Shown piece by piece: positions 16,451-25,405 of a stretch of 64,000 nt of DNA; the stretch's first letter is position 1, and each line of letters opens with the position of its first letter. The notes beneath the pieces were generated by a model. The model had not been told where the DNA came from, did no database searches, and saw nothing but the letters and a program-made list of their open reading frames with translations. This stretch comes from Verrucomicrobium spinosum DSM 4136 = JCM 18804 (GTDB lineage Bacteria > Verrucomicrobiota > Verrucomicrobiia > Verrucomicrobiales > Verrucomicrobiaceae). The translations under genes and the position numbers were made by a program. The stretch covers positions 5,303,105-5,367,104 of the forward strand of contig NZ_ABIZ01000001.1 in assembly GCF_000172155.1 (NCBI RefSeq). Reading direction: 5' to 3'.

Positions 16451-19400
16451 ATGCTGAACCATCTTATTCGCTTCTCGCTGCGACACCGCCCCATCATCCT
16501 GGCGGCGGCGCTGTTAATTCTGGTGTCTGGATGGCAGGTCTTGAAGAACCTGCCGGTGGAAGTCTTGCCAGACATGACCAAACCAACCGTGACCATCCTC
16601 ACGGAATCTCCGGGACTTGCTCCAGAGGAGGTGGAAACCCTCGTCACCCAACCCATTGAATCCGCACTTCAAGGTGTGGGCGGCCTCGACCGGTTGCGCT
16701 CCAGCTCAGACGTCAGCCTCTCCCTTGTCTTTGCGGAGTTCAAGTGGGGCACAGACATTTATCGCGCGCGTCAACTGGTGCAGGAGCGGCTGCAGGCCGT
16801 GCTCAACACCCTGCCCGAAGGCACGCAACCGGGGATGACGCCGGTGTCCTCCCTCATGGGTGAGATCCTGCTGGTGGGCATCCACAGCAAGGACAACAAG
16901 ACGGCCCCCATGGATCTTCGCACGCTCGCGGATTGGACGGTCCGCAGGAGGTTGCAAAGCATCAATGGCGTGGCGGAGGTACTGGCCATCGGCGGTGGGG
17001 TGAAGCAGGCCCAGATCCTGCCAGACCCGCAAAAGCTGGCCGCTTACGGCATCAGGTTCGATGAATTACAACAGGCAGCCACCCGTGCTGCTGATAATTC
17101 CACCAGCGGGTACCTGACCACCGACACGCGGGAAATCATGGTGCGCAACCTGGGCATGACCACAGACCTAGACGAACTCGGGCAGACGGTGGTCAAGCAA
17201 CTCGACCATCGCCCCGTGCTCATCCGGGATGTCGCCACGCTCCAGTACGGCCCCCAGCTCATGCGTGGCAATGCCAGCATCGATGGCACCATGGGCGTCA
17301 TTCTCAGCATCGACAAAGCACCCGGCTTTGACACGCTCAAACTGAGCGCCAGCATTGAAAAGGCATTAAAGGACCTGAAACCCTCCCTCCCCGAGGATGT
17401 CGAGCTGGAGATTCTCTTCCGCCAGGGAGACTTCATCCAGAGTGCGGTGGACAACCTCAAGCAAGCCATCCTGGAGGGAGCGGTTATGGTCGCCGTGGTC
17501 TTGCTGCTGTTCCTGTTGAGCGTCCGCACCACGCTCATCACCCTTGCAGCCATGCCCCTCTCCTTTGGCATCACGCTGCTCGTGTTCCAGTGGCAGGGAG
17601 TCAGCGTGAACTCGATGACCCTCGGCGGCCTGGCCGTGGCCATCGGCATGGTGGTGGATGACGCCATTGTGGATGTGGAAAACGTCTGGCGTCGTCTCCA
17701 GGAAAACGCCTCCTCATCCGCCCCCAAACCCAAGCTGGAGGTCATCGCCACCGCCTCGGGTGAGGTGCGAAACTCCATCCTCTACGCCACCGTGCTCATC
17801 GTGCTGGTCTTCCTGCCCCTCATGGGACTCGAAGGACTGGAGGGACGCCTCTTCACTCCTATCGCCATCGCGACCATCACCAGCATGATCGCGTCCTTCG
17901 TGGTCTCGCTGACCGTCATCCCGGTGCTCTGCTCTCTGGTGCTCAATCCCAAGCCAGTCAAGGAAGCCCACGGCTCCCATGATGGCTGGCTGGTGAGGCT
18001 GTTGAAGGAGACGGTGAAACGCACCCTGCTGAAGGTGGCCCTGGGCAATCCGCTTCTGGCTCTAGGTGTCACCGCCGTGCTCCTCATGGGCTCCTTCATG
18101 CTCTACCCCAGCATGGGCAAGGAGTTCCTGCCGACCTTCAATGAAGGCAGCGCCACCATCTCCCTGGCTGGACCACCCGGCACCGGCCTTCGCCAGTCCA
18201 ACGAGATTGGTGAAGTGGGCGTGCGCATTCTCAAAAGCATACCCGAGGTGAAGAGCGTGGGGCGTCGCGCAGGACGGGCAGAACGAGACGACCACGTCGT
18301 GCCGGTTTCCGTCAACGAGTTCGATGTCGAGTTCAACAAAGACGGGCGTCATCGCAACGAGGTCTTCAAGGAAATCCGCGAGAAACTGGGCACCATCCCC
18401 GGCACCTTTGTGAATGTGGGGCAGCCCATCGGCCACCGTCTCTCCCATATGTTGAGCGGTGTCAGCGCCAAAATCGCGGTGAAAATCTACGGCCCCGATC
18501 TGCAGAAACTGCGCGAGTACGGCAAGCAGGTGGAGGCCCTGGCCCGTGGCATTCCCGGGCTTACCGATGTGAATCTGGAGGCCCAGGTGCCAATCCCCCA
18601 GCTCAAGATCGAAGTGAACCGCGAACGAGCCCACGCCTATGGGATGCAACCGGGGGAACTCAACGCCCAGCTTTCCGCGCTGGTGGGGGGTACCACCGTG
18701 ACCGAGTTGCGGGAAGGCCAGCGCACGATGGACCTCGTGCTGAGGCTGCCGGAGTCGTGGCGGGATTCCCCGGAAAAAATCCGGGATCTGCCCATTGAGA
18801 CCAGCAGCGGACGCCGCATCCCCCTGCACCTCGTCGCCGATGTCAGGGATTCCAAAGGTCCCAACGTCATCAACCGCGAGAACACGCAACGCCGCATCGT
18901 TATAGGAGCCAACACCAGTGAGCGCGATCTGGAGTCCCTCGTGACCCGGTTGCAAAAAGAAGTGCGGGAGAAGGTGCAGCTTCCCACCGGCTACTTCGTG
19001 AGCTTTGAAGGGGAGTTCCAGGCCCAGCAGGAGGCGGCGCAGCGCATCACATTGCTGTTCATGCTCGTGCTGGCTGTGGTGAGCGTCCTGCTCTTTGGCT
19101 ATTTCAAGAGCGCCTCCCTGGCGCTCCAGGTGCTGGTGAACATCCCGCTCGCCCTCATGGGCGGTCTGGTGCTCACGTGGCAGGTGGTGAACAACATCTC
19201 CATCGCCACGCTGGTGGGCTTCATCGCTGTGGGGGGCGTCGCCGCCCGCAACGGCATCATGATGATCTCCCACTACCTCCACCTCATGAAACACGAGGGC
19301 GAGGGGTTCACCCGGGAGATGATCATCCGAGGCACGCTGGAGCGTCTCGTTCCCGTGCTCATGACCGCCCTCAGCGCGGGCATCGCCCTTATCCCCCTGG

Positions 19401-19576
19401 TGCTGGCTGCTGGCGAGCCGGGCAAGGAAATCCTCCATCCTGTGGCCGTGGTCATCGTGGGCGGCCTGGTCAGCTCCACGCTGCTCGACTTGCTCGTCAC
19501 GCCCGCCGCCTTCTCCCTCTTCGGCCGCAAGGCTGCCGAGCAGGCCATCCGGTTGGAGGCGCCCGCCGCCCATTGA
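16451..19576 (+). CDS. czcA: Heavy-metal RND efflux permease (CzcA/CusA-like)
   Basis: 1041 residues, normal for the family. The N-terminal helix 'HLIRFSLRHRPIILAAALLI' is followed by the pore domain ('VEVLPDMTKPTVTILTE', 'PEEVETLVTQPIE'), helices 2-6, the second periplasmic loop ('GKEFLPTFNEGSATI', 'VSVNEFDVEFNKDGR') and helices 8-12. In helix 4 'AIGMVVDDAIVDVENVWRRL' carries the acidic residues of the proton relay, in a variant of the CzcA motif. It is a trimeric inner-membrane proton antiporter that moves divalent or monovalent metal out through CzcB and CzcC. The ion (Zn/Co/Cd/Ni or Cu/Ag) cannot be decided from sequence alone. Confidence 0.93.
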   Translation: MLNHLIRFSLRHRPIILAAALLILVSGWQVLKNLPVEVLPDMTKPTVTILTESPGLAPEEVETLVTQPIESALQGVGGLDRLRSSSDVSLSLVFAEFKWGTDIYRARQLVQERLQAVLNTLPEGTQPGMTPVSSLMGEILLVGIHSKDNKTAPMDLRTLADWTVRRRLQSINGVAEVLAIGGGVKQAQILPDPQKLAAYGIRFDELQQAATRAADNSTSGYLTTDTREIMVRNLGMTTDLDELGQTVVKQLDHRPVLIRDVATLQYGPQLMRGNASIDGTMGVILSIDKAPGFDTLKLSASIEKALKDLKPSLPEDVELEILFRQGDFIQSAVDNLKQAILEGAVMVAVVLLLFLLSVRTTLITLAAMPLSFGITLLVFQWQGVSVNSMTLGGLAVAIGMVVDDAIVDVENVWRRLQENASSSAPKPKLEVIATASGEVRNSILYATVLIVLVFLPLMGLEGLEGRLFTPIAIATITSMIASFVVSLTVIPVLCSLVLNPKPVKEAHGSHDGWLVRLLKETVKRTLLKVALGNPLLALGVTAVLLMGSFMLYPSMGKEFLPTFNEGSATISLAGPPGTGLRQSNEIGEVGVRILKSIPEVKSVGRRAGRAERDDHVVPVSVNEFDVEFNKDGRHRNEVFKEIREKLGTIPGTFVNVGQPIGHRLSHMLSGVSAKIAVKIYGPDLQKLREYGKQVEALARGIPGLTDVNLEAQVPIPQLKIEVNRERAHAYGMQPGELNAQLSALVGGTTVTELREGQRTMDLVLRLPESWRDSPEKIRDLPIETSSGRRIPLHLVADVRDSKGPNVINRENTQRRIVIGANTSERDLESLVTRLQKEVREKVQLPTGYFVSFEGEFQAQQEAAQRITLLFMLVLAVVSVLLFGYFKSASLALQVLVNIPLALMGGLVLTWQVVNNISIATLVGFIAVGGVAARNGIMMISHYLHLMKHEGEGFTREMIIRGTLERLVPVLMTALSAGIALIPLVLAAGEPGKEILHPVAVVIVGGLVSSTLLDLLVTPAAFSLFGRKAAEQAIRLEAPAAH

Positions 19577-19718
19577 TCCCTTTTAATTTTAGACCCTTTC
19601 TCCTGAATTCCAGGGGATCTCCGACAGTCAAAAGACAAACCCACAAAAACCGAATCGAATCGATTCAAACCAAACTCCGACCAACCCTCTCACAACCCTG
19701 AGCCAAACCAGAACGAAC

Positions 19719-20189
19719 ATGAAAACTCAATTGAAAATCACCTCCGTCTTCGCCGCTGTGCTGCTTGCTGCCAACTCCCTCTTCGCCCATGGCGGCGTTG
19801 AACTGGGCCCCAACGGCGGCCGCATCCTTGAATTCAGCAAGGATGAAACCATGCACGGCGAAGTCACTGCCAAGGACGGCAAGTTCCACATCGCCCTGCT
19901 CGACAAGGACATGAAGCCAGTCGCTCTAGGGGACCAGGTGCTCACCGTCACGGCAGGTGATCGCGACAAGCCAACCAAGGTGGAAGTTACCAAGGCCGAT
20001 GGCAAATTCGTGGTGCCCATGCAGAAAGGCGAAGCCTACTGGGTCATCTTCCAGTTCAAACCCAGCGCCAAGTCCAAGCCCGTGACCGCCCGCCTCCACT
20101 ACAACGCGGAGAATTGCTCCGAGTGCAACTCACCCGAATGGCTTTGCAAGTGCCCAGCTGAAGGCGAAGCAAAATCGAAGAAAAAGTAA
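19719..20189 (+). CDS. Small exported protein of the metal-efflux operon
   Basis: 156 residues with a Sec signal cut after 'NSLFA'. The mature protein begins 'HGGVELGPNGGRILEFSKDE', a motif found at the start of some heavy-metal RND adaptors, then a beta-rich domain ('FHIALLDKDMKPVALGDQVL') and a tail with four Cys: 'NCSECNSPEWLCKCPAEGEA'. The His and Cys placement suggests a periplasmic metal-binding accessory of the pump. It lies 142 bp after czcA and is followed by a terminator, so it ends the operon. No established name is known to me. Confidence 0.78.
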   Translation: MKTQLKITSVFAAVLLAANSLFAHGGVELGPNGGRILEFSKDETMHGEVTAKDGKFHIALLDKDMKPVALGDQVLTVTAGDRDKPTKVEVTKADGKFVVPMQKGEAYWVIFQFKPSAKSKPVTARLHYNAENCSECNSPEWLCKCPAEGEAKSKKK

Positions 20190-20221
20190 TCCCGGCATCC
20201 CCGCTCTCTTCTGATCCACGG

Positions 20222-20257
20222 CACCCTCCCTGCTCTTTGCATGGAGGGTGTTTTTTT
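20222..20257 (+). terminator. Rho-independent terminator closing the metal operon
   Basis: CACCCTCC and GGAGGGTG pair around a CTGCTCTTTGCAT loop, followed by seven or eight T. Confidence 0.9.
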
Positions 20258-20316
20258 GGAGAGCGGCAAATTTCCCTACCGCACCCAGCCCTGAAAACTA
20301 AAAACTCTTCCTCATC

Positions 20317-20670
20317 ATGACCGGCTTCCAGATCCTGAAGTTTCTTCTCAGCGCAGCGATAATCGTCGCCGTTACAGAAGTTGCCAAACGCAATAATTTC
20401 GCCGCCTCCATCATCCACTCCCTGCCCCTCACCTCCCTGCTTGCCTTCATTTGGCTTTATGCAGAAAAGAAGGACCCTGAGCTGATCGCGAACCACGCTT
20501 TCGGCACTTTTTGGTTTGTCCTTCCCACCTTGCCTATGTTTCTGGTACTGCCCTACCTGCTGCGACGCGGCTGGGGCTTCTGGCCGGGACTGGGACTCTG
20601 CCTCCTCGGCACGTTTCTGCTCTACCTCCTCACCATGTGGTTGTTGCGCGTGGCCGGGGTGAGGCTATGA
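20317..20670 (+). CDS. DUF3147-family membrane protein
   Basis: 117 residues with four hydrophobic helices (about 5-22, 33-50, 63-82, 90-112). Characteristic motifs are 'KFLLSAAIIVAVTEVAKR', 'HSLPLTSLLAFIWLYAEKKD' and 'VLPYLLRRGWGFWPGLGL', which match DUF3147. The family has no known function; members are often found near transporters. It lies downstream of the metal-operon terminator and so is probably separate from it. Confidence 0.88.
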   Translation: MTGFQILKFLLSAAIIVAVTEVAKRNNFAASIIHSLPLTSLLAFIWLYAEKKDPELIANHAFGTFWFVLPTLPMFLVLPYLLRRGWGFWPGLGLCLLGTFLLYLLTMWLLRVAGVRL

Positions 20671-20822
20671 TTCAGGGTCCGAGGAAGTTTCTATCGCATT
20701 TTGCCCTTTAGAACCGGGTAATGTGACGCAAACTTCACATGTCAGCATTAGCTTGCAGCCTCCCTGTGATGTTGGGTGGTGCACAAATTCCACCATTCCA
20801 TCTCAGTACGTCTTCCGTCATC

Positions 20823-21491
20823 ATGAACGACCGCCATATCCTCTCCAGCTTTGACCAGGCCCTCGATCAACTGCGCCAGGATCTGTTTCATATGGCCAGC
20901 GTCACCACGCAGAACCTGAATGATGCTGTGCGTGGCTTGATTGAACGGGACACTGACCTCTGCAATCAGGTCATCGCCGAAGATGAGCAGGTGGATCAGT
21001 ACGAGAAAAAAATCGATGCCACTGGCATCTCCATCCTGACCCGCTTCACCCCCCTTGCGCAGGATCTCCGTCGCGTGGTCAGCACCATGAAGGCCTCCAG
21101 CAACTTGGAACGCATCAGCGACCAGGCGGTGAACATTGCCCGTCGTGCCAAGCGTATCCTCCAGAGTCTGGATCTGCCGGAGACCCGCATGATCGAGCCG
21201 ATCCATGCCCAGGCCATGGCCCTTCTGAAGGATTCCGTTCAGGCATTCAGCGTGGAAGACGTGCCTCTGGCCACCAGCCTCAAGGCCCGCGACAAGGAGC
21301 TGGACCACCAGCAAAATGAGTTCATCATCCGCCTCACCAAGCGCATGGAGGAAGACACCTCCCGTCTCAAGGATTACATCGACCTCGTGTTCATCGCCCG
21401 ATTCCTTGAACGCGCTGGCGACCATTCCGTGAACATCGGCGAAGACGCCGTGTACGCCGGTGTCGCCAAGGACATCCGCCACGAGCACTAA
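20823..21491 (+). CDS. phoU: Phosphate signalling/transport regulator PhoU
   Basis: 222 residues from ATG 20823; the protein starts 'MNDRHILSSFDQALDQLRQD'. It is all-helical with two three-helix PhoU repeats, each with the metal-binding E/D-x-x-x-D signature: 'SSNLERISDQAVNIARRAKR' and 'ARFLERAGDHSVNIGEDAVY'. PhoU joins the PstSCAB transporter to the PhoR sensor kinase and represses the Pho regulon when phosphate is plentiful. Here it stands alone, without pst or phoBR genes in the window. About 90 bp upstream an imperfect inverted repeat ATGTGA-N9-TCACAT may be a regulator site; its meaning is unknown. Confidence 0.95.
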   Translation: MNDRHILSSFDQALDQLRQDLFHMASVTTQNLNDAVRGLIERDTDLCNQVIAEDEQVDQYEKKIDATGISILTRFTPLAQDLRRVVSTMKASSNLERISDQAVNIARRAKRILQSLDLPETRMIEPIHAQAMALLKDSVQAFSVEDVPLATSLKARDKELDHQQNEFIIRLTKRMEEDTSRLKDYIDLVFIARFLERAGDHSVNIGEDAVYAGVAKDIRHEH

Positions 21492-21527
21492 GAGCTGCCC
21501 GACAGGAGCATCTCCTTCCCAATTCAT

Positions 21528-21560
21528 CCCAGGCTGGCCATGTCCCGCCTGGGATTTTTG
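21528..21560 (+). terminator. Rho-independent terminator after phoU
   Basis: CCCAGGC, a TGGCCATGTCCC loop, GCCTGGG, then ATTTTTG. It sits 36 nt past the phoU stop. Confidence 0.88.
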
Positions 21561-21612
21561 TTGGCGTAGCGGAGTCATTGGGCTCCTCGAACTATTCCGC
21601 TCAGGCAACCAT

Positions 21613-21715
21613 TCTGGCATCCCTTCAGGATGCGAGCTTCTTTTCTCCTATCCAGGGGCATGGGCTCGCAAAACTCGCCCGACCCCTGGCTACCGTCTTT
21701 CATGCCTTCGGCATT
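21613..21715 (+). repeat. Inverted module, left copy
   Basis: Starts TCTGGCATCCCTTCAGGATG and contains CCAGGGG, GGGCTCG, CTCGCCCGACCCCTGGCT and GCCTTCGGCAT. The reverse complement of 22031-22143 follows the same order of motifs with substitutions. Confidence 0.75.
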
Positions 21716-22030
21716 GTAGTTTCATTAATTCCCACGGTGTAAGGCGACCGCTCCGGCAGCTTCAATCAGGAGCCACCCGGGGCAAGCGGAGCGCTTGCCC
21801 TACAAGTCCCAACAACCGATTGCAATCGAAGCTGTGCCCCTGGGAAGTTCGATGCCGGAGGCATCCCAGCCCTTAGCCGGGGGTTGAGCGTAGCGACACC
21901 CCCGGACAGCAAGAATTCTAACTCACCCCGGAGGGGTGGCAGCAAGATGTGGTGCCCCCTGCACGCCCCAACGACACGGCAGTTTCCGCACATGACACCC
22001 AAATCCATTTCTATCCCTTTCTCCTCACTC

Positions 22031-22143
22031 GGCACTATGCCGAAGGCATCCCAGAAGGTAGGAGCCAGGGGTCGGGCTCGTTGTACTCGCCCGCCCCCTG
22101 GAACAGGCAGAAAAAGACCTGCATCCTGAAGGGATGCCAGAGA
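22031..22143 (-). repeat. Inverted module, right copy
   Basis: Read on the minus strand it has the same motif order as 21613-21715: GGCATCCCTTCAGGATGC, CCAGGGGG, GCCCGACCCCTGGCT, ATGCCTTCGGCAT. The two copies face each other across about 315 bases. Confidence 0.75.
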
Positions 22144-22171
22144 CGCCCCCTCCATCCGCAGTCTGCACCTC

Positions 22172-22210
22172 CCCAAGGAGCCGCGGTTTATGCTTGCACA
22201 ACCGCCGGAC
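22172..22210 (+). repeat. Dispersed hairpin element, degraded copy
   Basis: CCCAAGGAGCCGCGGTTTATG then CTTGCACAACCGCCGGAC. It is recognisable as the element at 13162-13201, but with stem mismatches and a shortened loop. Confidence 0.6.
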
Positions 22211-22300
22211 GCGGCCGGAGGAAGGCGATCCCCAATCCAGCAAACAGCAACCACACCGCATACAGCCACGGGAAACTGGCCGCCCCCCGCTCCGCTCCGC

Positions 22301-22340
22301 CTCGGCGATTGTGCTCAAGGCACAAATCGCCGCTCCTTGA
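22301..22340 (-). repeat. Dispersed hairpin element, copy 2
   Basis: On the minus strand: TCAAGGAGCGGCGATTTGTG, loop, then GAGCACAATCGCCGAG. Compared with 13162-13201 one stem pair is A-T instead of G-C, with both sides changed. Confidence 0.78.
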
Positions 22341-22456
22341 CCTCCTCCGCAACATCCCGCCCCCGCAGCCCCCTCTCGCAACAATCTCCACTTTCCTCGA
22401 ACCGACCTTCAAAAAACCGATCCCAACCTCAAGTCTTGTGTCTCCCGCGCAGCGGG

Positions 22457-23860
22457 CTACGCCAACCCCTTGAGCGGCTCCTTGCTGTCGCCGAACCGGT
22501 CAGTCTTCACGCCGGCAGTCTGTAGCATGCTGAGGAAGAGGTTGCACATCGGAGTGTCCTTTGGATTCATCAAGTGGCGTCCCGTCGCCAGCTTCCCACC
22601 GCCCTTGCCCGCCAGGATGAGCGGCAGGTTGTTGGGGTTGTGGGAGTTGCCATCTCGCAGGCTGGAACCAAAGAGCACCATGCTGTTGTCCAGCAGCGTC
22701 CCCTCGCCCTCCTTGATGGACTTCATGCGATCCAGCATGTAGGCAAACTGGTCCACATGCCAGGTGTTGATCTTTTCGTATTGGTCGAGCTTCTCCTGGC
22801 GGTTCTCATGGTGGGACAGCTCGTGGTGGCTCTGGGTCACGCCGGGCAGGAAGGAGAAGTTCTTGCCGCTCACCGCCCAGCCAAACATGAAGGTGCTGGC
22901 CCGGGTGCTGTCGCTCCAGAAGGCCAGGGTGATGAGATCCATCATCAGGCGTGAATGCTCCGTGTGATCCAGACGCAGACGACCGCCGGGGTCGGCATTG
23001 TTCCCGGCCATGATCTTGCTGATGCGCTCGTCCAGATTCTTGATCTCGCCCTGCAATCCGGGATCGAGATTCTCACCGGTGGCCACCCGGGCAATATCCG
23101 CCTCGATGCGTTGCTCCACAGAGCGGATGCTTTCCAGATACTGGTCGAGCTTCTGCTGATCTTCCGTTCCAACCTTGGAGCGCAACGCCTTGGCGTCCGA
23201 GAGCACCAGATCCAGCACACTCTTGTTCTCCAGCGCCGAGGCACGCCGCTGCTGGGCGTTCTCACGGAAGAGGCGGTCAAAGACGAAGCGGGGGTTGATC
23301 TCCGGCGGCAGCGGCGAGGTTGGCGTACGCCAGGCGATGTGTGAACCATACAGCATGGTGTAGTTCACATTGAAATCCACCCCCGTATAGATGGGCTCTG
23401 TTCCCAGTTCCAGGGAGGAAAAACGCGTCTCATGGCCGAACTGCTGGGCAAAGGCCTGGTCCACGCTCACGCCGCAGTGCAGATCCTTGCCCGTGGTCTT
23501 GGCGATCTTCGTGCCGGTCAGCCAGTTGGCCGTCTTCGCATAGTGGCCGTCTCCACCCTCGCAATTCTCGTGGCCGAGGTGCGTGAGGATGTTGATATCG
23601 CCCCGATGGCGATCAATCGGCTGGAGGATGGGTGAAAGTTTGAAGTCCGCCCCTTCGCCTTCCGGCGTCCAGCGATCCTGGCGAACGCCGTTGGGCATGA
23701 AAATATACGCCATGCGCACCGGCGGCTTCCCAGCCACGGCGGCGGCAGCCCGGGCAGAGGGAACCATCGCGTTTAGAAACGGCAGCGCAATGGTGGCCCC
23801 CAGGCCACGGAGCACCTGGCGGCGGGAAAGCGGTTCACGGGGGATGATGAAACTCGGCAT
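22457..23860 (-). CDS. DUF1552 exported protein, copy 2
   Basis: 467 residues. The N-terminal signal has a twin-Arg-like 'SRRQVLRGLGATIALPFLNA', followed by the DUF1552 core: 'AYIFMPNGVRQDRW', 'FKLSPILQPIDRHRGD', 'GDGHYAKTANWLTGTKIAKT', 'FGWAVSGKNFSFLPGVTQSH' and 'MVLFGSSLRDGNSHNPNNLP'. The family has no proven reaction. In most PVC genomes the gene follows a DUF1592 cytochrome gene; this copy stands alone, divergent from the glycosidase gene at 24004 with 143 bp between. It is about as diverged from copy 1 as from copy 3 by eye. Confidence 0.92.
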   Translation of the reverse strand: MPSFIIPREPLSRRQVLRGLGATIALPFLNAMVPSARAAAAVAGKPPVRMAYIFMPNGVRQDRWTPEGEGADFKLSPILQPIDRHRGDINILTHLGHENCEGGDGHYAKTANWLTGTKIAKTTGKDLHCGVSVDQAFAQQFGHETRFSSLELGTEPIYTGVDFNVNYTMLYGSHIAWRTPTSPLPPEINPRFVFDRLFRENAQQRRASALENKSVLDLVLSDAKALRSKVGTEDQQKLDQYLESIRSVEQRIEADIARVATGENLDPGLQGEIKNLDERISKIMAGNNADPGGRLRLDHTEHSRLMMDLITLAFWSDSTRASTFMFGWAVSGKNFSFLPGVTQSHHELSHHENRQEKLDQYEKINTWHVDQFAYMLDRMKSIKEGEGTLLDNSMVLFGSSLRDGNSHNPNNLPLILAGKGGGKLATGRHLMNPKDTPMCNLFLSMLQTAGVKTDRFGDSKEPLKGLA

Positions 23861-24003
23861 GGACTGAGAAACTACGCGCCCTGAAGGACGAATGTTGCGG
23901 AGGCGACTGCGAAAAAACCTCTATTCGAAGCGTAGCAGCGGGTGTGCCCACATCATCGCCATATGCCTGATGAGCCGCTACGCTTCTTCCTCACCCACAT
24001 CGC

Positions 24004-25338
24004 ATGAAGCTCTTCCTCCCTCGGTCCCCCCGCCCATCCGTCACCCTGCTGGCTGCTCTGGCCGTCTTGGCCCTTCCCTCCGTTTTCCCCGCCGCTGAGC
24101 CCGCCCCGCTCTTCCGGGAGTTTGTCGGGCTGAATGGCCACACAGTGAACTTCAAGCCCGACCTCTACCAACCCGTCTGCCGGGTGGTGCGGGACTACCA
24201 CCCCGTGGAGTGGGACCTGAAGGATGACACCAGCACCCTGCCAGAATGGCCCTTTGCCAAAAACCGCGTCTCCTGGGAGAAGGTGTACGGATCCTGGCAT
24301 GCGGCAGGCCTCAAGATCAACGTGTGCCTCATCTTCGACAACATGAAGGTCACGGCATGGAAGGACCTCGCCAAGGACGCCGAGGCCTACGCGCGCAGCT
24401 TTGCCCAAAACTTCGGCCCCGGCGGAAAGTGGCCCTATGTGGAGACGGTGGAGATTGGCAATGAACCCGGGCTGTACGACGACGCCACCTACATCACGCT
24501 CTTCGAGGCCATGACCAAGGGCATCCGGGAGGGCAATCCCAAGATGAAGATCGCCACCTGCAATGTCGAGGGAGGCAAGAGCGACCGCTACTGGAAGGGA
24601 GCTGAGCTCTTCCGGAATCTCGGCAGCCACTACGATGTGCTGCAGATCCATCGCTATGCCATTGCGGAGCAGTGGCCAGTCTGGCGTCGCACCTACCCGG
24701 AAAACCCCAAGGTGCCTTACCTCAGCGCCATCCAGGATCTGATCGACTGGCGCAATGCTCACGCCGCGGGCAAGCCCGTGTGGGTGACAGAGTTCGGCTG
24801 GGACGCCAGCAGCAAGACCCCAGACCCGAAGGGCGAGTGGGCCAAATGGCAGGACAGCACCGACGAAGAACAAGCCCGCTGGCTCGTGCGTTCTTTCTTC
24901 CTCTTTGCCGAGATGGGTGTGGACAAGGCCTTCGTTTACTTCTTCAACGACGAGGATGAAGCCAAGCTGCACGCCGCCTCCGGCCTGACCCGGCACTACC
25001 AGCCCAAGCCCGCCTACCATGCGGTGGCGTGGATGCTCCGCTCGCTGGAGAACTACCGTTTCACCAAGGCGGTCAAGAAGTCGCTCGACGACGGTTATGT
25101 GTTCGAGTTCACACCGGAGAAGGCGGGCGAGCCCATCATCTGGGCCGCCTGGCATCCTACGAAAGAAGCCCACCCTCTGCCTCTGGATCTGGCCGGCAAA
25201 AAAGTGCTCCGCCAGGAACGCATGCCACTGGCCAAGGACGAGCCCACCGCCACCGCTGCGCCCGAAGCTTCCGGTGCGCTCAAGGTAGGTGAACGGCCCA
25301 GCCTGCTCTGGCTGGAGGCAAGCCCCTCCTCCTCCTAA
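24004..25338 (+). CDS. Secreted clan GH-A glycoside hydrolase
   Basis: 444 residues with a Sec signal peptide ('LLAALAVLALPSVFPAAEP'). The TIM-barrel catalytic domain has the acid/base Glu154 in 'VETVEIGNEPGL' at the end of strand 4 and the likely nucleophile Glu263 in 'VWVTEFGWDASS' at strand 7. In between are 'YDVLQIHRYA' and 'NPKVPYLSAI'. This is the clan GH-A pattern; resemblance is closest to GH39/GH5-like beta-glycosidases, and a C-terminal beta domain of about 80 residues follows ('YVFEFTPEKAGEPIIWAAWH'). Substrate unknown. It is followed at 68 bp by the sorbosone-dehydrogenase-like gene on the same strand. Confidence 0.85.
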   Translation: MKLFLPRSPRPSVTLLAALAVLALPSVFPAAEPAPLFREFVGLNGHTVNFKPDLYQPVCRVVRDYHPVEWDLKDDTSTLPEWPFAKNRVSWEKVYGSWHAAGLKINVCLIFDNMKVTAWKDLAKDAEAYARSFAQNFGPGGKWPYVETVEIGNEPGLYDDATYITLFEAMTKGIREGNPKMKIATCNVEGGKSDRYWKGAELFRNLGSHYDVLQIHRYAIAEQWPVWRRTYPENPKVPYLSAIQDLIDWRNAHAAGKPVWVTEFGWDASSKTPDPKGEWAKWQDSTDEEQARWLVRSFFLFAEMGVDKAFVYFFNDEDEAKLHAASGLTRHYQPKPAYHAVAWMLRSLENYRFTKAVKKSLDDGYVFEFTPEKAGEPIIWAAWHPTKEAHPLPLDLAGKKVLRQERMPLAKDEPTATAAPEASGALKVGERPSLLWLEASPSSS

Positions 25339-25405
25339 GCCCGGGAGCCTGTTACAGCCGGGTTGGAACGGCCTCACGATCTCTTGGGAACCCCTCTCTG
25401 TTCCC

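Larger units (their letters stand above)
21561..22456. repeat. Repeat-dense non-coding block of nearly 900 bases
   Basis: No gene is supported on either strand. The block is a mosaic of palindromes: GGGCAAGCG-GAG-CGCTTGCCC (21780-21800), CCGGGGGTT-N11-ACCCCCGG (21877-21905) and CACCCCG-GAGGGGTG (21924-21938). It also holds a pair of inverted modules (21613-21715 and 22031-22143) and two copies of the dispersed hairpin (22172-22210, 22301-22340). Such blocks may be transcript ends, RNA-structure elements or remains of small mobile elements. Confidence 0.75.

Noticed and set aside
18062-19573. A 503-codon open frame antisense to czcA
   Set aside because: The plus-strand RND permease is certain. 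The antisense frame is His/Gly-rich with no domain and follows from the high GC of the third codon position.
20717-20740. CRP-like or Pho-box site upstream of phoU
   Set aside because: The inverted repeat TGTGA-N8-TCACA has the wrong spacing for CRP and does not match the direct-repeat Pho box, so it was only mentioned as a possible site.
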